This document shows, piece by piece, positions 17,000-25,431 of a stretch of 32,553 nucleotides of DNA. The stretch spans positions 1 to 32,553 of the forward strand of contig JAFZIG010000062.1 in the NCBI GenBank assembly GCA_017554485.1, given 5' to 3'. The notes under the pieces were generated by a model. That model was given only the letters and a program-made list of their open reading frames with translations, had not been told where the DNA came from and ran no database searches. Position numbers and translations under genes: made by a program. How positions within the stretch are numbered: position 1 is the stretch's first letter; each line of letters begins with the position of its first letter. Source of the DNA: Acidaminococcaceae bacterium (GTDB lineage: Bacteria; Bacillota; Negativicutes; Acidaminococcales; Acidaminococcaceae).

Positions 17000-18331
17000 A
17001 TGGCAAAACCGATTGTCGCTATTGTAGGCAGGCCGAACGTTGGTAAATCAACCTTGTTCAATGTGCTGGCCAATGAACGTATTTCAATTGTAGAAGATAT
17101 TCCCGGCGTTACCCGTGACCGGCTTTACGCTACTGCAGAGTGGCTGGACCGGGAATTTGTGATTATCGATACCGGCGGGATTGAAATTGCCAACACCGAT
17201 AAGATTGCTATTTCCATCCGGGAGCAGGCACAGATCGCTATCCGGGAAGCAGATGTGATTTTATTCGTCTGCGATGCCCGTACCGGCATTACAGACGAAG
17301 ACGCAGAAGTAGCCAAACTGCTGCGGAAATCCAAAAAGCCTATCGTCCTTGCGGTTAACAAGGCGGATTCCTTTAAACAGGAAATGGAAATCTTTGAATT
17401 CTATAATTTAGGGTTAGGTGAGCCCATTCCCATCTCCGCAGCCAATCATCTGGGGTTGGGTGACATGTTGGATACTATCATGGACAGGGTTCAGCAGACA
17501 GTACCCCAGTTAAACGAGGAAGACGAGGATGAAATCAAGGTTGCCCTGATAGGCAGACCAAATGTAGGGAAATCTTCCATCTTCAATGCACTTGTAGGGG
17601 AAGAACGCTCCATTGTCAGCGATCAGGCCGGTACTACCCGGGACGCTATCGACACACCGGTGGTAAAAGATGGGCAGCGTTACCTGTTCATAGATACAGC
17701 AGGTATGCGCCGAAAAGGCAAAATTGAGGAGCTGATTGAAAAATACAGTATAGTCCGCTCCCTGCGTGCCGTTGACCGTTCCGATGTAGTGCTAATGGTT
17801 ATCGACGCCGTAGAAGGTGTCACTGAGCAGGATAAAAAAATAGTCGGTTATGCCCATGACGCAGGCAAAGGCGTTATCCTGGTGGTCAATAAATGGGATT
17901 TATATAAGAAAGATACCAGCTCAACACTGCGTTATACGGAAGAGTTACGGAAGGAACTGGTATTTCTTCAATATGCTCCGGTGGTATATGTTTCGGCTGT
18001 TACCATGCAGCGTATTAACCGGCTCCCGGAAGTCATTAAATTTGTAGCGGAACAGAATGCTATGCGTATCTCCACTTCAGTCATCAACCAGGTCATCGAA
18101 GACGCCTGTGCAGTCAACCCGCCGCCCACAGACAAAGGCCGTCAGCTGAAAATTTATTTTGTCACCCAGGTGAAAATCAAACCGCCGACTTTTGTCCTGT
18201 TTGTCAACAACCCAGAGATAATGCATTTTTCCTATCAGCGTTACCTGGAAAATAAACTAAGGGAGTCTTTCGGTTTTGAAGGGACACCCATCCAGATGAT
18301 CATCCGGGCAAAGAATGAAGAAGACTTATAA
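17000..18331 (+). CDS. der: Ribosome biogenesis GTPase Der (EngA)
   Basis: Essential tandem-GTPase assembly factor of the 50S subunit; 443 residues, normal length. G domain 1 has GRPNVGKS at 10-17, DTGGIE and NKAD. G domain 2 has GRPNVGKS at 185-192, DTAGMRRKGKIEE and NKWD. The C-terminal KH-like domain holds NPPPTDKGRQLKIYFVTQVKIKPPTF and LRESFGFEGTPI. An AGAGGAAA sequence precedes the ATG. The 116-base gap after cobO holds two small hairpins (AAACAG/CTGTTT at 16883-16906; CTGCA-GAG-TGCAG nearby) without a good T run and no obvious promoter. The stop codon abuts the ribosome-binding site of plsY. Confidence 0.97.
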   Translation: MAKPIVAIVGRPNVGKSTLFNVLANERISIVEDIPGVTRDRLYATAEWLDREFVIIDTGGIEIANTDKIAISIREQAQIAIREADVILFVCDARTGITDEDAEVAKLLRKSKKPIVLAVNKADSFKQEMEIFEFYNLGLGEPIPISAANHLGLGDMLDTIMDRVQQTVPQLNEEDEDEIKVALIGRPNVGKSSIFNALVGEERSIVSDQAGTTRDAIDTPVVKDGQRYLFIDTAGMRRKGKIEELIEKYSIVRSLRAVDRSDVVLMVIDAVEGVTEQDKKIVGYAHDAGKGVILVVNKWDLYKKDTSSTLRYTEELRKELVFLQYAPVVYVSAVTMQRINRLPEVIKFVAEQNAMRISTSVINQVIEDACAVNPPPTDKGRQLKIYFVTQVKIKPPTFVLFVNNPEIMHFSYQRYLENKLRESFGFEGTPIQMIIRAKNEEDL

Positions 18332-18345
18332 AGGAGTTCTTGCGC

Positions 18346-18960
18346 ATGAATTATCTGTTAGTTATCGGCGGTTTCTTGCTGGGGTATGTGTTTGGCTCTA
18401 TACCCTGCGGATTATGGCTGGTACAGGCATTTCACGGTATTGATATCCGTAATTATGGGAGCGGCAATATCGGTACAACTAACGTATTTCGTACGGTAGG
18501 CCCGAAAACGGCGGCGGCCGTACTGATCGGGGATATGCTGAAAGGTATTCTGGCGTTATACATCATAGCAAAATTTGCAGATGATCCGTCTATTGTGGCA
18601 TTAACCGCATTAGGCGCACTTCTTGGACATAATTATTCGCTGTTCCTTGGTTTTAAAGGAGGCAAAGGTGTGGCGACCGGACTGGGACTTTTCCTATACA
18701 TGCTTCCCTGGGGAGCCGTGGCCGGTTTTGCTGTATGGTCCGTTATCGTGCTGATTACCCGTTATGTGTCATTAGGATCCATCGTTGCGGCAATCGTGGC
18801 CGCAGCTACAGGCTGGTACCTGCAATACCCGGTGCCGTACGCAGTATTCGGAATGTTGGCCTGCCTGTTTGTCATCATCCGGCATAAAGATAATATCAAA
18901 CGGTTGTTGGACGGTACGGAAAGCAAAATCAAACCTGGACACATGAAAGACAAAAATTAG
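18346..18960 (+). CDS. plsY: Acyl-phosphate glycerol-3-phosphate acyltransferase PlsY
   Basis: Integral membrane enzyme that acylates glycerol-3-phosphate with acyl phosphate, the first committed step of phospholipid synthesis; 204 residues with five or six membrane segments. Conserved motifs: GSIPCGLWL, YGSGNIGTTNVFRTVGPKTA, GHNYSLFLGFKGGKGVATGLG and a cytoplasmic basic tail with IIRHKDNIKRLLDGTE. AAGGAG at 18331-18336 lies 9 bases from the ATG at 18346 but only 3 from an in-frame TTG at 18340, so 18346 was chosen. The der-plsY order is standard and the pair is probably co-transcribed. Confidence 0.95.
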   Translation: MNYLLVIGGFLLGYVFGSIPCGLWLVQAFHGIDIRNYGSGNIGTTNVFRTVGPKTAAAVLIGDMLKGILALYIIAKFADDPSIVALTALGALLGHNYSLFLGFKGGKGVATGLGLFLYMLPWGAVAGFAVWSVIVLITRYVSLGSIVAAIVAAATGWYLQYPVPYAVFGMLACLFVIIRHKDNIKRLLDGTESKIKPGHMKDKN

Positions 18961-19061
18961 CACTGGAAACAAGCGATAGTTTTTGTTTGATGTAACGTTT
19001 AATAATAAGTTGAAAAGATTCAACAATGCTAACTGGATTTTAGGAAAAGGAGAAAATGATT

Positions 19062-19553
19062 ATGGGACGAAACAGAATTACAGATCTGAATGCAGCAGCA
19101 AACAAACCCGGTTACGAAAAAACATCATTTTATCTTGTTAAAGAAGATATTTTACCGGAAGCAATCAAAAAAACAATTAAAGTAAAAGAAATCCTGAAAC
19201 GCGGTGAAGTCAAGACTATCAATGAAGCAGTGGAGCGCATGGAACTGAGCCGCAGCGCCTATTATAAATACAAAGATTATGTTTTCCCATTTTATGAAGC
19301 CAGTAAAGATAAAATCATTACGCTGTCTTTGTTGCTGGAACATAAAACAGGGGTGCTGTCCCGTGTCCTGAACCTGATTGCAACGGATTCCGGTAGCATC
19401 ATGACCATTAACCAGGGTATTCCCTTGCAGGGCGTGGCCAATACTACTATCTCCATTGAGACCAAAAACATGTCGGTAGATCTGGAAGCGCTGTTGGATA
19501 AACTGCGCATGATAGACGGAGTCAAACGTCTGGAAGTTTTGGGACAAGTTTGA
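19062..19553 (+). CDS. ACT domain protein, PheB-like (UPF0735)
   Basis: 163-residue protein with a helical N-terminal region (VKEILKRGEVKTINEAVERMELSRSAYYKYKDYVFPF) that looks like a small helix-turn-helix, and a C-terminal ACT domain (ITLSLLLEHKTGVLSRVLNLIATDSGSIMTINQGIPLQGVANTT in shorter pieces). ACT domains bind amino acids. The family (PheB/YszB) commonly sits beside hom and thrB in Bacillota, as here, suggesting an amino-acid-responsive regulator of the threonine branch. That role is inferred. AAGGAG at 19047-19052 favours the ATG at 19062 over the one at 19056. The 101-base gap after plsY contains a GTTGAA-AAGA-TTCAAC hairpin (19009-19024) whose significance is unclear. Confidence 0.87.
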   Translation: MGRNRITDLNAAANKPGYEKTSFYLVKEDILPEAIKKTIKVKEILKRGEVKTINEAVERMELSRSAYYKYKDYVFPFYEASKDKIITLSLLLEHKTGVLSRVLNLIATDSGSIMTINQGIPLQGVANTTISIETKNMSVDLEALLDKLRMIDGVKRLEVLGQV

Positions 19554-19581
19554 TATATTTTTGAGCAACAAACAAAACCGT

Positions 19582-19610
19582 TTGCTCCAATAAATTGAAA
19601 AATATATATT
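19582..19610 (+). promoter_or_regulatory. Weak candidate promoter for hom-thrB
   Basis: TTGCTC at 19582-19587 and TATATT at 19605-19610 with a 17-base spacer, 31 bases before the hom start. The -35 box is part of a small inverted repeat (GAGCAA at 19563-19568, TTGCTC at 19582-19587), which could be an operator or a hairpin at the end of the upstream transcript. No T run follows. Confidence 0.35.
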
Positions 19611-19640
19611 AATAAATTTAATTTGAGGGAGAAGGTATTC

Positions 19641-20945
19641 ATGGAAAAAACTGTCAAAATTGGTCTATTGGGCTGCGGCACCGTTGGCGGCGGCGTCATC
19701 ATCGTCCTGAATAAAAACAAGGAGGACATCGCCAAAAAAGCCGGTTGCAACATTGAAGTGAAAACGGTCCTTGTCCGGGACAAGGACAAACTAAAACCGG
19801 AAATTGAAAAATACAATATCGGCTATACAGACAATCTGGATGACATCTTAAATGATCCGGAAATTGATATCGTCGTGGAACTGATCGGTCGCGTGCATCC
19901 GGCCAAAGAATATATCGAAGCAGCGCTGCAGCATGGCAAACATGTGGTGACCGCCAACAAAGACGTGTTGGCGGATTACGGCAAATTACTGTTTAACCTG
20001 GCCGCGGAGAAGAAAGCAGACTTCCAGTTTGAAGGTGCGGTAGGCGGTGGCATTCCTATCATCCGTCCTCTGCGGGCCTGCCTGGCAGCCAACAAGATTT
20101 CCAGCCTTATGGGCATTATCAACGGCACCACAAACTATATGCTGACCCGGATGACGGAAGCGGGGCTTTCCTATGAAGCCGCCTTGGCGGAAGCCCAGGC
20201 TAAAGGCTATGCGGAATCCGATCCCACCGCTGACGTGGAAGGGCTGGACGCCGCCCGCAAGATCGCTGTGCTGGCATCCCTGGCCTTTAACACGCCGCTG
20301 ACACTGAAAGATGTGCATGTGGAAGGCATCGATAACGTCGATGCCTGCGATATAGAATACGCCAGGGATTTGGGCTATATTGTGAAACTTTTGGGCGTGG
20401 CGAAAAACGATCCGGAGAACGGCATCACTGCCAACGTGTATCCCGTCATGCTGCCCAAGAACCATCCCCTGGCCAGTGTTAACGATGTGTACAACGCCAT
20501 TTATGTTAACGGCGACGCAGTAGGGGATGCCATGTTCATGGGCCGCGGCGCCGGACGTCTGCCTACCGCCAGCGCGGTCTGCAGCGATATCATCGATACG
20601 GCCCGCAATATCCGTTTCAACGCCTGTGGCCGCATTTACAGCAACCTTTTTGAAAAAAAGAAAATGTGCCCGCCGGACAAAGAAATGGCTCCCTGCTATT
20701 TCCGCCTGCTGGTCACGGACCGGCCCGGCGTACTGGCCGCCATCGCTTCCACCTTTGCGGCGCAGCAGATGAGCATCGCTTCCGTAATCCAGAAAAATGT
20801 AGTGGAGAATGGACTTGCGGAACTGATCATTATTACCTACAAAGTCAGCCGCATGAGCCTGGAACTTTCCCTGCGTACATTGGAAGTACTGCCGGTTGTA
20901 AAAAAAGTCTGCAGTGTGCTGCGGGTTGAAGACCCGAATTTATAA
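19641..20945 (+). CDS. hom: Homoserine dehydrogenase
   Basis: Reduces aspartate semialdehyde to homoserine, the branch point to threonine and methionine; 434 residues. Rossmann motif GLLGCGTVGGG at residues 8-18, then VTANKDVLADYG, EGAVGGGIPIIRPLR, GIINGTTNYMLTRM and the catalytic-region motif ADPTADVEGLDAARK-type (SDPTADVEGLDAARKIAVLA). The C-terminal ~80 residues are an ACT domain (FRLLVTDRPGVLAAIASTFA), as in threonine-sensitive enzymes of Bacillota. A frame start (TTG) at 19623 exists, but GAGGGAGAAGG at 19625-19635 precedes the ATG at 19641. thrB starts 17 bases after the stop. Confidence 0.97.
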   Translation: MEKTVKIGLLGCGTVGGGVIIVLNKNKEDIAKKAGCNIEVKTVLVRDKDKLKPEIEKYNIGYTDNLDDILNDPEIDIVVELIGRVHPAKEYIEAALQHGKHVVTANKDVLADYGKLLFNLAAEKKADFQFEGAVGGGIPIIRPLRACLAANKISSLMGIINGTTNYMLTRMTEAGLSYEAALAEAQAKGYAESDPTADVEGLDAARKIAVLASLAFNTPLTLKDVHVEGIDNVDACDIEYARDLGYIVKLLGVAKNDPENGITANVYPVMLPKNHPLASVNDVYNAIYVNGDAVGDAMFMGRGAGRLPTASAVCSDIIDTARNIRFNACGRIYSNLFEKKKMCPPDKEMAPCYFRLLVTDRPGVLAAIASTFAAQQMSIASVIQKNVVENGLAELIIITYKVSRMSLELSLRTLEVLPVVKKVCSVLRVEDPNL

Positions 20946-20962
20946 TCTTTACGGAGTATACT

Positions 20963-21892
20963 ATGAAAAAATCAGTAACCGTCCGGGTTCCCGCAACATC
21001 TGCCAACTGCGGACCCGGTTTCGACAGTCTCGGCTTAGCGTTAACATTATATAATGAATTCGCCTTTACCATTTCTGATGAACAATTCGGTTTTACCTTG
21101 GAAGTAGAAGGCGAGGGAAAAGACAGCTTTCACGCTTCCGGACGCAATATGGCTTTTGCCTCGTTCCTTGCGGTATGGAATAAAGTTACAGACCATAAAC
21201 GTATCGGCATTGATATGCAAATGTGGAACCAGGTTCCCAAAAGCCGGGGACTGGGAAGCAGCTCCACTGCCATCGTGGCAGGTGTCACCGCTGCCAGTAT
21301 TTTGAGTGGGGCAAACCTGACTCAGGATGAGATCCTGCAGGAAGCTAATAAGCTGGAAGGACATCCGGACAACGTAGCGCCTGCCATTTACGGCGGCTTT
21401 ACTATCAGCTTCCAGGAAAACGGTGTGGCCCATACGCTGCGCACAATTCCCAAAATGCCACTGCAGTTTATTGCGGTAGTGCCGGACATGCAGCTGTCTA
21501 CCCACATGGCAAGGGAAGCGATCCCCAAAGAAATTGCCCACCCTGATGCCGTGTTTAATGCGTCTCGTACCGCATTGCTTACTGCCGCACTGCTGGAAGA
21601 TCGTCCTGAACTTCTGCAGTACGCTCTGGAAGATAAACTACACCAACCGTACCGCGCCAAACTGATACCAGGACTTCCGGAAGTATTTGCGGCAGGGGAA
21701 GCGGCCGGCGCCTATAAATGCATCATCAGCGGCTCCGGTTCCACGTTGTTGGCTTATGCCTCCCCAGAAAAAGACGGGGACGCCATCGGCAAAGCCATGG
21801 TTGATGCCTTCGCCCAATGCGGGCAGACAGCGGTCTACCATATTCTTCAACTGAACACAAAAGGAACGGAAATTTTGCGAACAGAACTGTGA
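20963..21892 (+). CDS. thrB: Homoserine kinase
   Basis: GHMP-family kinase that phosphorylates homoserine for threonine synthase; 309 residues. The N-terminal PATSANCGPGFDSLGLAL, the ATP-binding loop VPKSRGLGSSSTAIVAG (92-107) and the C-terminal GAYKCIISGSGSTLLAY are diagnostic. A GGAG at 20953-20956 precedes the ATG. It forms a pair with hom; no threonine synthase gene is nearby. No convincing terminator follows. The next transcription unit (tRNA-Pro) starts about 120 bases later with its own promoter. Confidence 0.96.
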   Translation: MKKSVTVRVPATSANCGPGFDSLGLALTLYNEFAFTISDEQFGFTLEVEGEGKDSFHASGRNMAFASFLAVWNKVTDHKRIGIDMQMWNQVPKSRGLGSSSTAIVAGVTAASILSGANLTQDEILQEANKLEGHPDNVAPAIYGGFTISFQENGVAHTLRTIPKMPLQFIAVVPDMQLSTHMAREAIPKEIAHPDAVFNASRTALLTAALLEDRPELLQYALEDKLHQPYRAKLIPGLPEVFAAGEAAGAYKCIISGSGSTLLAYASPEKDGDAIGKAMVDAFAQCGQTAVYHILQLNTKGTEILRTEL

Positions 21893-21976
21893 TTGTCACA
21901 AGCCTGAGTAACGATTTTCTTTGTTGTATCAGTATCCCTTATTACAATTATTACCGCATCTATAGCGAAAAAACAG

Positions 21977-22005
21977 TTGACAGAAAAGAGTTTCTATACT
22001 AAAAT
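21977..22005 (+). promoter_or_regulatory. Promoter of tRNA-Pro
   Basis: Perfect TTGACA at 21977-21982, a 17-base spacer and TAAAAT at 22000-22005. Expected transcription start is around 22012, six bases before the mature tRNA 5' end. Confidence 0.85.
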
Positions 22006-22017
22006 ATGCTATGTATT

Positions 22018-22094
22018 CGGGGCGTGGCTCAGCTTGGTAGAGCGCTTCCTTGGGGTGGAAGAGGTCGCTAGTTCGAATCTAGTCGCTCCGACCA
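22018..22094 (+). tRNA. tRNA-Pro (anticodon GGG)
   Basis: 77 bases including the encoded CCA. The acceptor stem CGGGGCG/CGCTCCG has one G.T pair. The D arm is GCTC/GAGC around AGCTTGGTA. The anticodon stem is CTTCC/GGAAG with loop TTGGGGT, giving anticodon GGG. The T arm is GCTAG-TTCGAAT-CTAGT, with TTCGAAT as the T loop; the outer G.T pair is a wobble. GGG reads CCC and CCU. The gene stands alone between its own promoter and terminator, with no sign of an integrated element at its 3' end. Confidence 0.97.
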
Positions 22095-22105
22095 ATTAAA
22101 AAAGA

Positions 22106-22141
22106 CGGGAATCCGCACAATGAGTGGGTTCCCGAATTTTT
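22106..22141 (+). terminator. Terminator of tRNA-Pro
   Basis: CGGGAATCC (22106-22114) pairs with GGGTTCCCG (22126-22134), one T.G wobble, 11-base loop, then AATTTTT. It lies 12 bases after the tRNA. Confidence 0.85.
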
Positions 22142-22375
22142 GTGTTTGGCGACAGTTGAGGAAACTCAGCCTGCAGCACAGTTTGCCTTTTGCCGTTAAA
22201 TCTTTTTCGGCAATTAGATGGTGACTCTTTCTTTTTGCAAAAAAGCGTATGAACAGATTTTTTGCAGAAAAAAGAGAGTTGCTGTAAAATAGTATTAATA
22301 CAATAGTATTAAAATTAATAGAATGCTGTTAAAATAAGAGAGTATTTACAATAATATTAGGGGGATAATAAGCAA
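22142..22375 (+). promoter_or_regulatory. Hairpin-rich region upstream of kup
   Basis: No gene is visible. The stretch holds a small hairpin with a GAAA loop (22156-22169), TTGCCG/CGGCAA (22190-22213), and a long imperfect inverted repeat with arms at 22221-22244 and 22258-22282, about 23 pairs with one small internal loop around a 13-base loop. Then comes an AT-rich tract with a repeated AATAGTATTAA (22288-22298, 22303-22313). A weak promoter TTGCAG-17-TAAAAT (22262-22290) overlaps the right arm. I could not match it to the c-di-AMP (ydaO) riboswitch often found before potassium genes. Confidence 0.55.
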
Positions 22376-24367
22376 GTGAGTCAAATCGATTATAAAGAAA
22401 AATTGAGTGTGGGGATGTTCCTGGTAGCGCTGGGTATTGTATATGGTGACATCGGCACGTCCCCCATGTATGTAATGAAGTCCATCGTCGAAGGGAACGG
22501 TGGGCTTGCCAATGTGGACGAGGAATTTATCGTCGGGTCCTTGTCGCTGGTCATCTGGACCATCACGCTGCTGACAACGATCAAGCACGTCCTGATAGCA
22601 CTGCGGGCGGACAATCACGGGGAAGGTGGCATCTTCGCGCTCTACAGCCTGGTCCGTGATTACGGGAAATGGCTGATAATCCCTACGATGATCGGCGGCT
22701 GTACCATGCTGGCCGACGGCGTCCTGACCCCGGCTGTCACCGTCACAACTGCCGTAGAAGGCTTGCGCAGCATCGAGGCCGTGGACGTGTTCCTCGGAGA
22801 GGGGCAGTTTGTTGTTATCGTGATCACGCTGGCGATCATCAGCCTTCTGTTTATGATCCAGCGAAGTGGGACCAGTTCCATCGGCAAGATGTTCGGTCCG
22901 GTTATGATGGTGTGGTTTTTATTTCTGGGCATCACGGGATTTTGGCTGACGCTGGGGGATCTTTCCATTTTGCGCGCATTTAATCCGCTTTATGCCATAC
23001 AGGTCCTAATCAGTCCCAACAACAAAGCCGGCTTTTTGATCCTGGGCAGCGTATTCTTATGTACCACCGGCGCGGAAGCCCTGTATACGGACATGGGACA
23101 TGTGGGCCGCACCAATATCTTCATCACCTGGCCCTTTGTGAAGACCTGCCTGATTTTAAACTACATGGGGCAGTGTGTCTGGATCATCCAGAACCACACC
23201 AACCCCTTACTGCAAAACCTGGAGGACTTCAATCCGTTTTATGTGATGCTGCCGGAGGCGCTGCGGCCTGTGGCAATCCTGCTGAGCGCGTTGGCGGCGA
23301 TCATCGCCAGTCAGGCCCTAATCAGCGGCAGCTATACCCTGGTGCGCGAGGCGGCAGGCCTTGACCTGATGCCCCATTTGAACGTGCAGTATCCGTCGGA
23401 AACCAAAGGGCAGATTTATATTCCGTCTGTCAACAATATCCTGTGGTTCTGCTGCGCGCTGGTAGTCCTTTACTTCCAAAGCGGTTCCAAGATGGAAAAC
23501 GCGTACGGCCTGGCCATTACCATCAGCATGCTGATGATGACGGTCATGTTCTGCGTGTATATCGGGGTGGTCCACAAACATCTGCTTGCCGCGGTCGTAT
23601 TCGGCTTAGTTTTCTTTGCGCTGGAGGGCGTATTCTTTGTATCGAGCCTGGGCAAGTTTATGGTTGGCGGCTATGTGGCGATCTTCATTTCCCTGCTGGT
23701 CCTCTTTATCATGGTCAGCTGGTACCGCGGCACGCAGATTGAGCAGGCCCAGAATATCTTCCTGAAGATGCAGGATCATCTGGGCGCCGTGAAAAACCTG
23801 CAAAATGATGAATCCATCCCCTTATTCAGCCACAATGTGGTATATCTGGTCAAAGGAGACAATTCGGAAGAAATCGACAGGGACATCCTGTATTCGATCC
23901 TAGATAAAGATCCCAAGCGGGCCAATGCCTACTGGTTCATTAGCGTCATTACCACCAACGATCCGTATCAGAAGCAGTATGAAGTGGAAACCTTTGGCAC
24001 GGATTACATCTTCCGCGTGAATCTCTATCTCGGTTATAAGATCAAGCCCAGCGTCAATATCTACCTCAGACAGGTTGTACACGACCTGCTGGCCACGGGT
24101 GAATTGCCGAAACAATACAAGCGGCATTCCATCTATGGGCCTTCTGATGTGGGTTCTTTCAAATTCTGCATGATTCGGAAAATGATGCCCCAGGAAGGCG
24201 ATATTGATTACCTGGATAACCTGCTGATCCATGCGAAATATCTTATCCGCCGCATTGCTGGTAATCCGTTCCAGTGGTACGGACTGGAAACCTCCAACAT
24301 ACTCATCGAATACGTGCCGTTGTTCCTGGCACAGAGGCAGAGGCAGGACCGGCTGGAACGAGTCTGA
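22376..24367 (+). CDS. kup: KUP family potassium uptake protein
   Basis: Potassium transporter, probably a proton symporter, 663 residues, normal for the family. The signature GIVYGDIGTSPMYVMKSIVE is at the first membrane segment, followed by LTTIKHVLIALRADNHGEGGIFALYSL and SGTSSIGKMFGPVM in shorter conserved pieces. About 12 hydrophobic segments occupy residues 10-450, and a soluble cytoplasmic C-terminal domain of about 200 residues follows. The start is GTG with AGGGGG at 22359-22364, an 11-base spacing. The gene is single, preceded by a hairpin-rich region and followed by a weak terminator. Kup proteins are c-di-AMP targets in some Gram-positives; nothing here shows that directly. Confidence 0.95.
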   Translation: MSQIDYKEKLSVGMFLVALGIVYGDIGTSPMYVMKSIVEGNGGLANVDEEFIVGSLSLVIWTITLLTTIKHVLIALRADNHGEGGIFALYSLVRDYGKWLIIPTMIGGCTMLADGVLTPAVTVTTAVEGLRSIEAVDVFLGEGQFVVIVITLAIISLLFMIQRSGTSSIGKMFGPVMMVWFLFLGITGFWLTLGDLSILRAFNPLYAIQVLISPNNKAGFLILGSVFLCTTGAEALYTDMGHVGRTNIFITWPFVKTCLILNYMGQCVWIIQNHTNPLLQNLEDFNPFYVMLPEALRPVAILLSALAAIIASQALISGSYTLVREAAGLDLMPHLNVQYPSETKGQIYIPSVNNILWFCCALVVLYFQSGSKMENAYGLAITISMLMMTVMFCVYIGVVHKHLLAAVVFGLVFFALEGVFFVSSLGKFMVGGYVAIFISLLVLFIMVSWYRGTQIEQAQNIFLKMQDHLGAVKNLQNDESIPLFSHNVVYLVKGDNSEEIDRDILYSILDKDPKRANAYWFISVITTNDPYQKQYEVETFGTDYIFRVNLYLGYKIKPSVNIYLRQVVHDLLATGELPKQYKRHSIYGPSDVGSFKFCMIRKMMPQEGDIDYLDNLLIHAKYLIRRIAGNPFQWYGLETSNILIEYVPLFLAQRQRQDRLERV

Positions 24368-24398
24368 TTTATGGATAACGTAATATGGGAATTATCAT

Positions 24399-24430
24399 AA
24401 CAGTCGTGGATTTTCTGCGGCTGTTTTGTT
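24399..24430 (+). terminator. Weak terminator after kup
   Basis: AACAGTCG (24399-24406) pairs with CGGCTGTT (24418-24425), one T.G wobble, 11-base loop, followed by TTGTT. The T tract is short, so efficiency is doubtful. Confidence 0.6.
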
Positions 24431-24480
24431 ATAATGAAACTAAGAAGTGTTATTGTATCATTTATGTTTTCAAGTTTTGG

Positions 24481-24520
24481 TTGAATCTTTTGAAACTTAT
24501 AAATAGTAATTAAGATTCAA
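24481..24520 (+). repeat. Perfect 9-bp inverted repeat upstream of the DUF3298-like gene
   Basis: TTGAATCTT at 24481-24489 and AAGATTCAA at 24512-24520, separated by 22 bases. The right arm ends 6 bases before the ribosome-binding site AGGAGG (24527-24532). It could be an operator for a dimeric regulator or an RNA hairpin in the leader. Confidence 0.6.
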
Positions 24521-24540
24521 AATCACAGGAGGTGTATAGA

Positions 24541-25293
24541 ATGAAAAAGATCACAGGTATTCTTGTGCTGTTGTTTCTGATGATCTGCAGTATGGCAACC
24601 GCCTCTCAGCCGGAATTCCGATCCGATGTCAGCGGTTCAAAATGGCTGCAGGTAAAAGACCGCACCATTGAAGCGAAAGATAGGGAAGGACTTATACTGA
24701 AGGTGCAGTGGCCTGTCTTTTCTTCCAAAGATTCTTCCCACGGACATCTGATTTCTTCACTCAAAAAGGAGAGTGACCAAACCCGCTCCTTTTTTGATAA
24801 AGACATCCGGGAGTCAAAGGAGCTTGCCGCCAAGGGGAACCGGGATGTCCGCAATGGCCGCTGGCTGGTTTACGTGGAGCTGCAGCGCGATGACAGCAGG
24901 GTGCTGAGCCTGCTGGAACACTCGTACCATCGGGATCTTGCCGGAGAACGGTGGGGCTATGCGGGACTGAACTACGATGCAAAAACAGGAAAAAAGCTGA
25001 GCAGTCTCGATGTATTCAAACTTTCCAGGGAACAACTGGCTGATACCCTGTTGGAACGGCTGACAAAGAAATACGGCAGAAGGGTTTTGGGGGATAATCC
25101 GAGAAGAATGATCCTGGCCAGGATAAAAGACGATGCTGACATGGAATTCCTGCCCTGGGTGCTCACATCCAGCGGCGTGAGCTTCCATTTCAGGACAGGT
25201 GATTTTGGGCGCGGTTACAGGCCGCTCCCCCTTGACATCTCTTTCCGTGACGAACCGCATCTATTCCATAAGCGCTACATGCTAACTTATTAA
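24541..25293 (+). CDS. Secreted DUF3298-like protein
   Basis: 250-residue protein with a clear signal peptide: MKK, a hydrophobic core to about residue 18, and an AxA site (A19-T-A21) suggesting cleavage before S22. The mature part resembles the DUF3298 / RsiV-like extracellular domain: VQWPVFSSKDSS..LISSLKKESDQ, then GLNYDAKTGKKLSSLDVFK, then DADMEFLPWVLTSSGVSFHFRTGDFGRGY and PLDISF. In anti-sigma factor RsiV this type of domain senses lysozyme, but here there is no transmembrane anchor or cytoplasmic part, so it is probably an exported periplasmic or surface protein of unknown role. AGGAGGT at 24527-24533 sets the ATG; an earlier in-frame GTG (24532) overlaps that site. The gene is convergent with the EAL-domain gene across a shared terminator. 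Confidence 0.72.
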   Translation: MKKITGILVLLFLMICSMATASQPEFRSDVSGSKWLQVKDRTIEAKDREGLILKVQWPVFSSKDSSHGHLISSLKKESDQTRSFFDKDIRESKELAAKGNRDVRNGRWLVYVELQRDDSRVLSLLEHSYHRDLAGERWGYAGLNYDAKTGKKLSSLDVFKLSREQLADTLLERLTKKYGRRVLGDNPRRMILARIKDDADMEFLPWVLTSSGVSFHFRTGDFGRGYRPLPLDISFRDEPHLFHKRYMLTY

Positions 25294-25314
25294 AAGATAA
25301 TAATAATGAGCAAC

Positions 25315-25356
25315 AAAAAAGCAGGACTGGGCTTTTCGCCTTTTCCTGCATTTTTT
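25315..25356. terminator. Bidirectional terminator between convergent genes
   Basis: A run of A (25315-25320) precedes GCAGGA (25321-25326), which pairs with TCCTGC (25344-25349). T6 (25351-25356) follows on the plus strand, and the A run gives a T tract on the minus strand. An inner GGC-TTTTC-GCC can add pairs. It lies 21 bases after the DUF3298-like gene and about 75 bases past the stop of the minus-strand EAL gene, so it can serve both. Confidence 0.85.
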
Positions 25357-25431
25357 GTATATGTTGTCACTTTATAGAACAGTGTTTGTCAGGCTTTTCT
25401 AAAAGCCGAGAAGCAAAGAACAGGGGAGGGA

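Noticed and set aside
21888-21900. TGTGA-TTG-TCACA palindrome at the end of thrB as a CRP-type site
   Set aside because: The arms are separated by only 3 bases instead of 6 and the site overlaps the thrB stop with no nearby promoter suited to activation. Likely chance.
22018-22141. tRNA-Pro as an integration site for a mobile element
   Set aside because: No integrase, no direct repeat of the tRNA 3' end, and the downstream gene is an ordinary transporter.
22142-22375. Possible c-di-AMP (ydaO) riboswitch before kup
   Set aside because: The conserved core sequences of that riboswitch were not visible. Only simple hairpins and AT-rich repeats were found.
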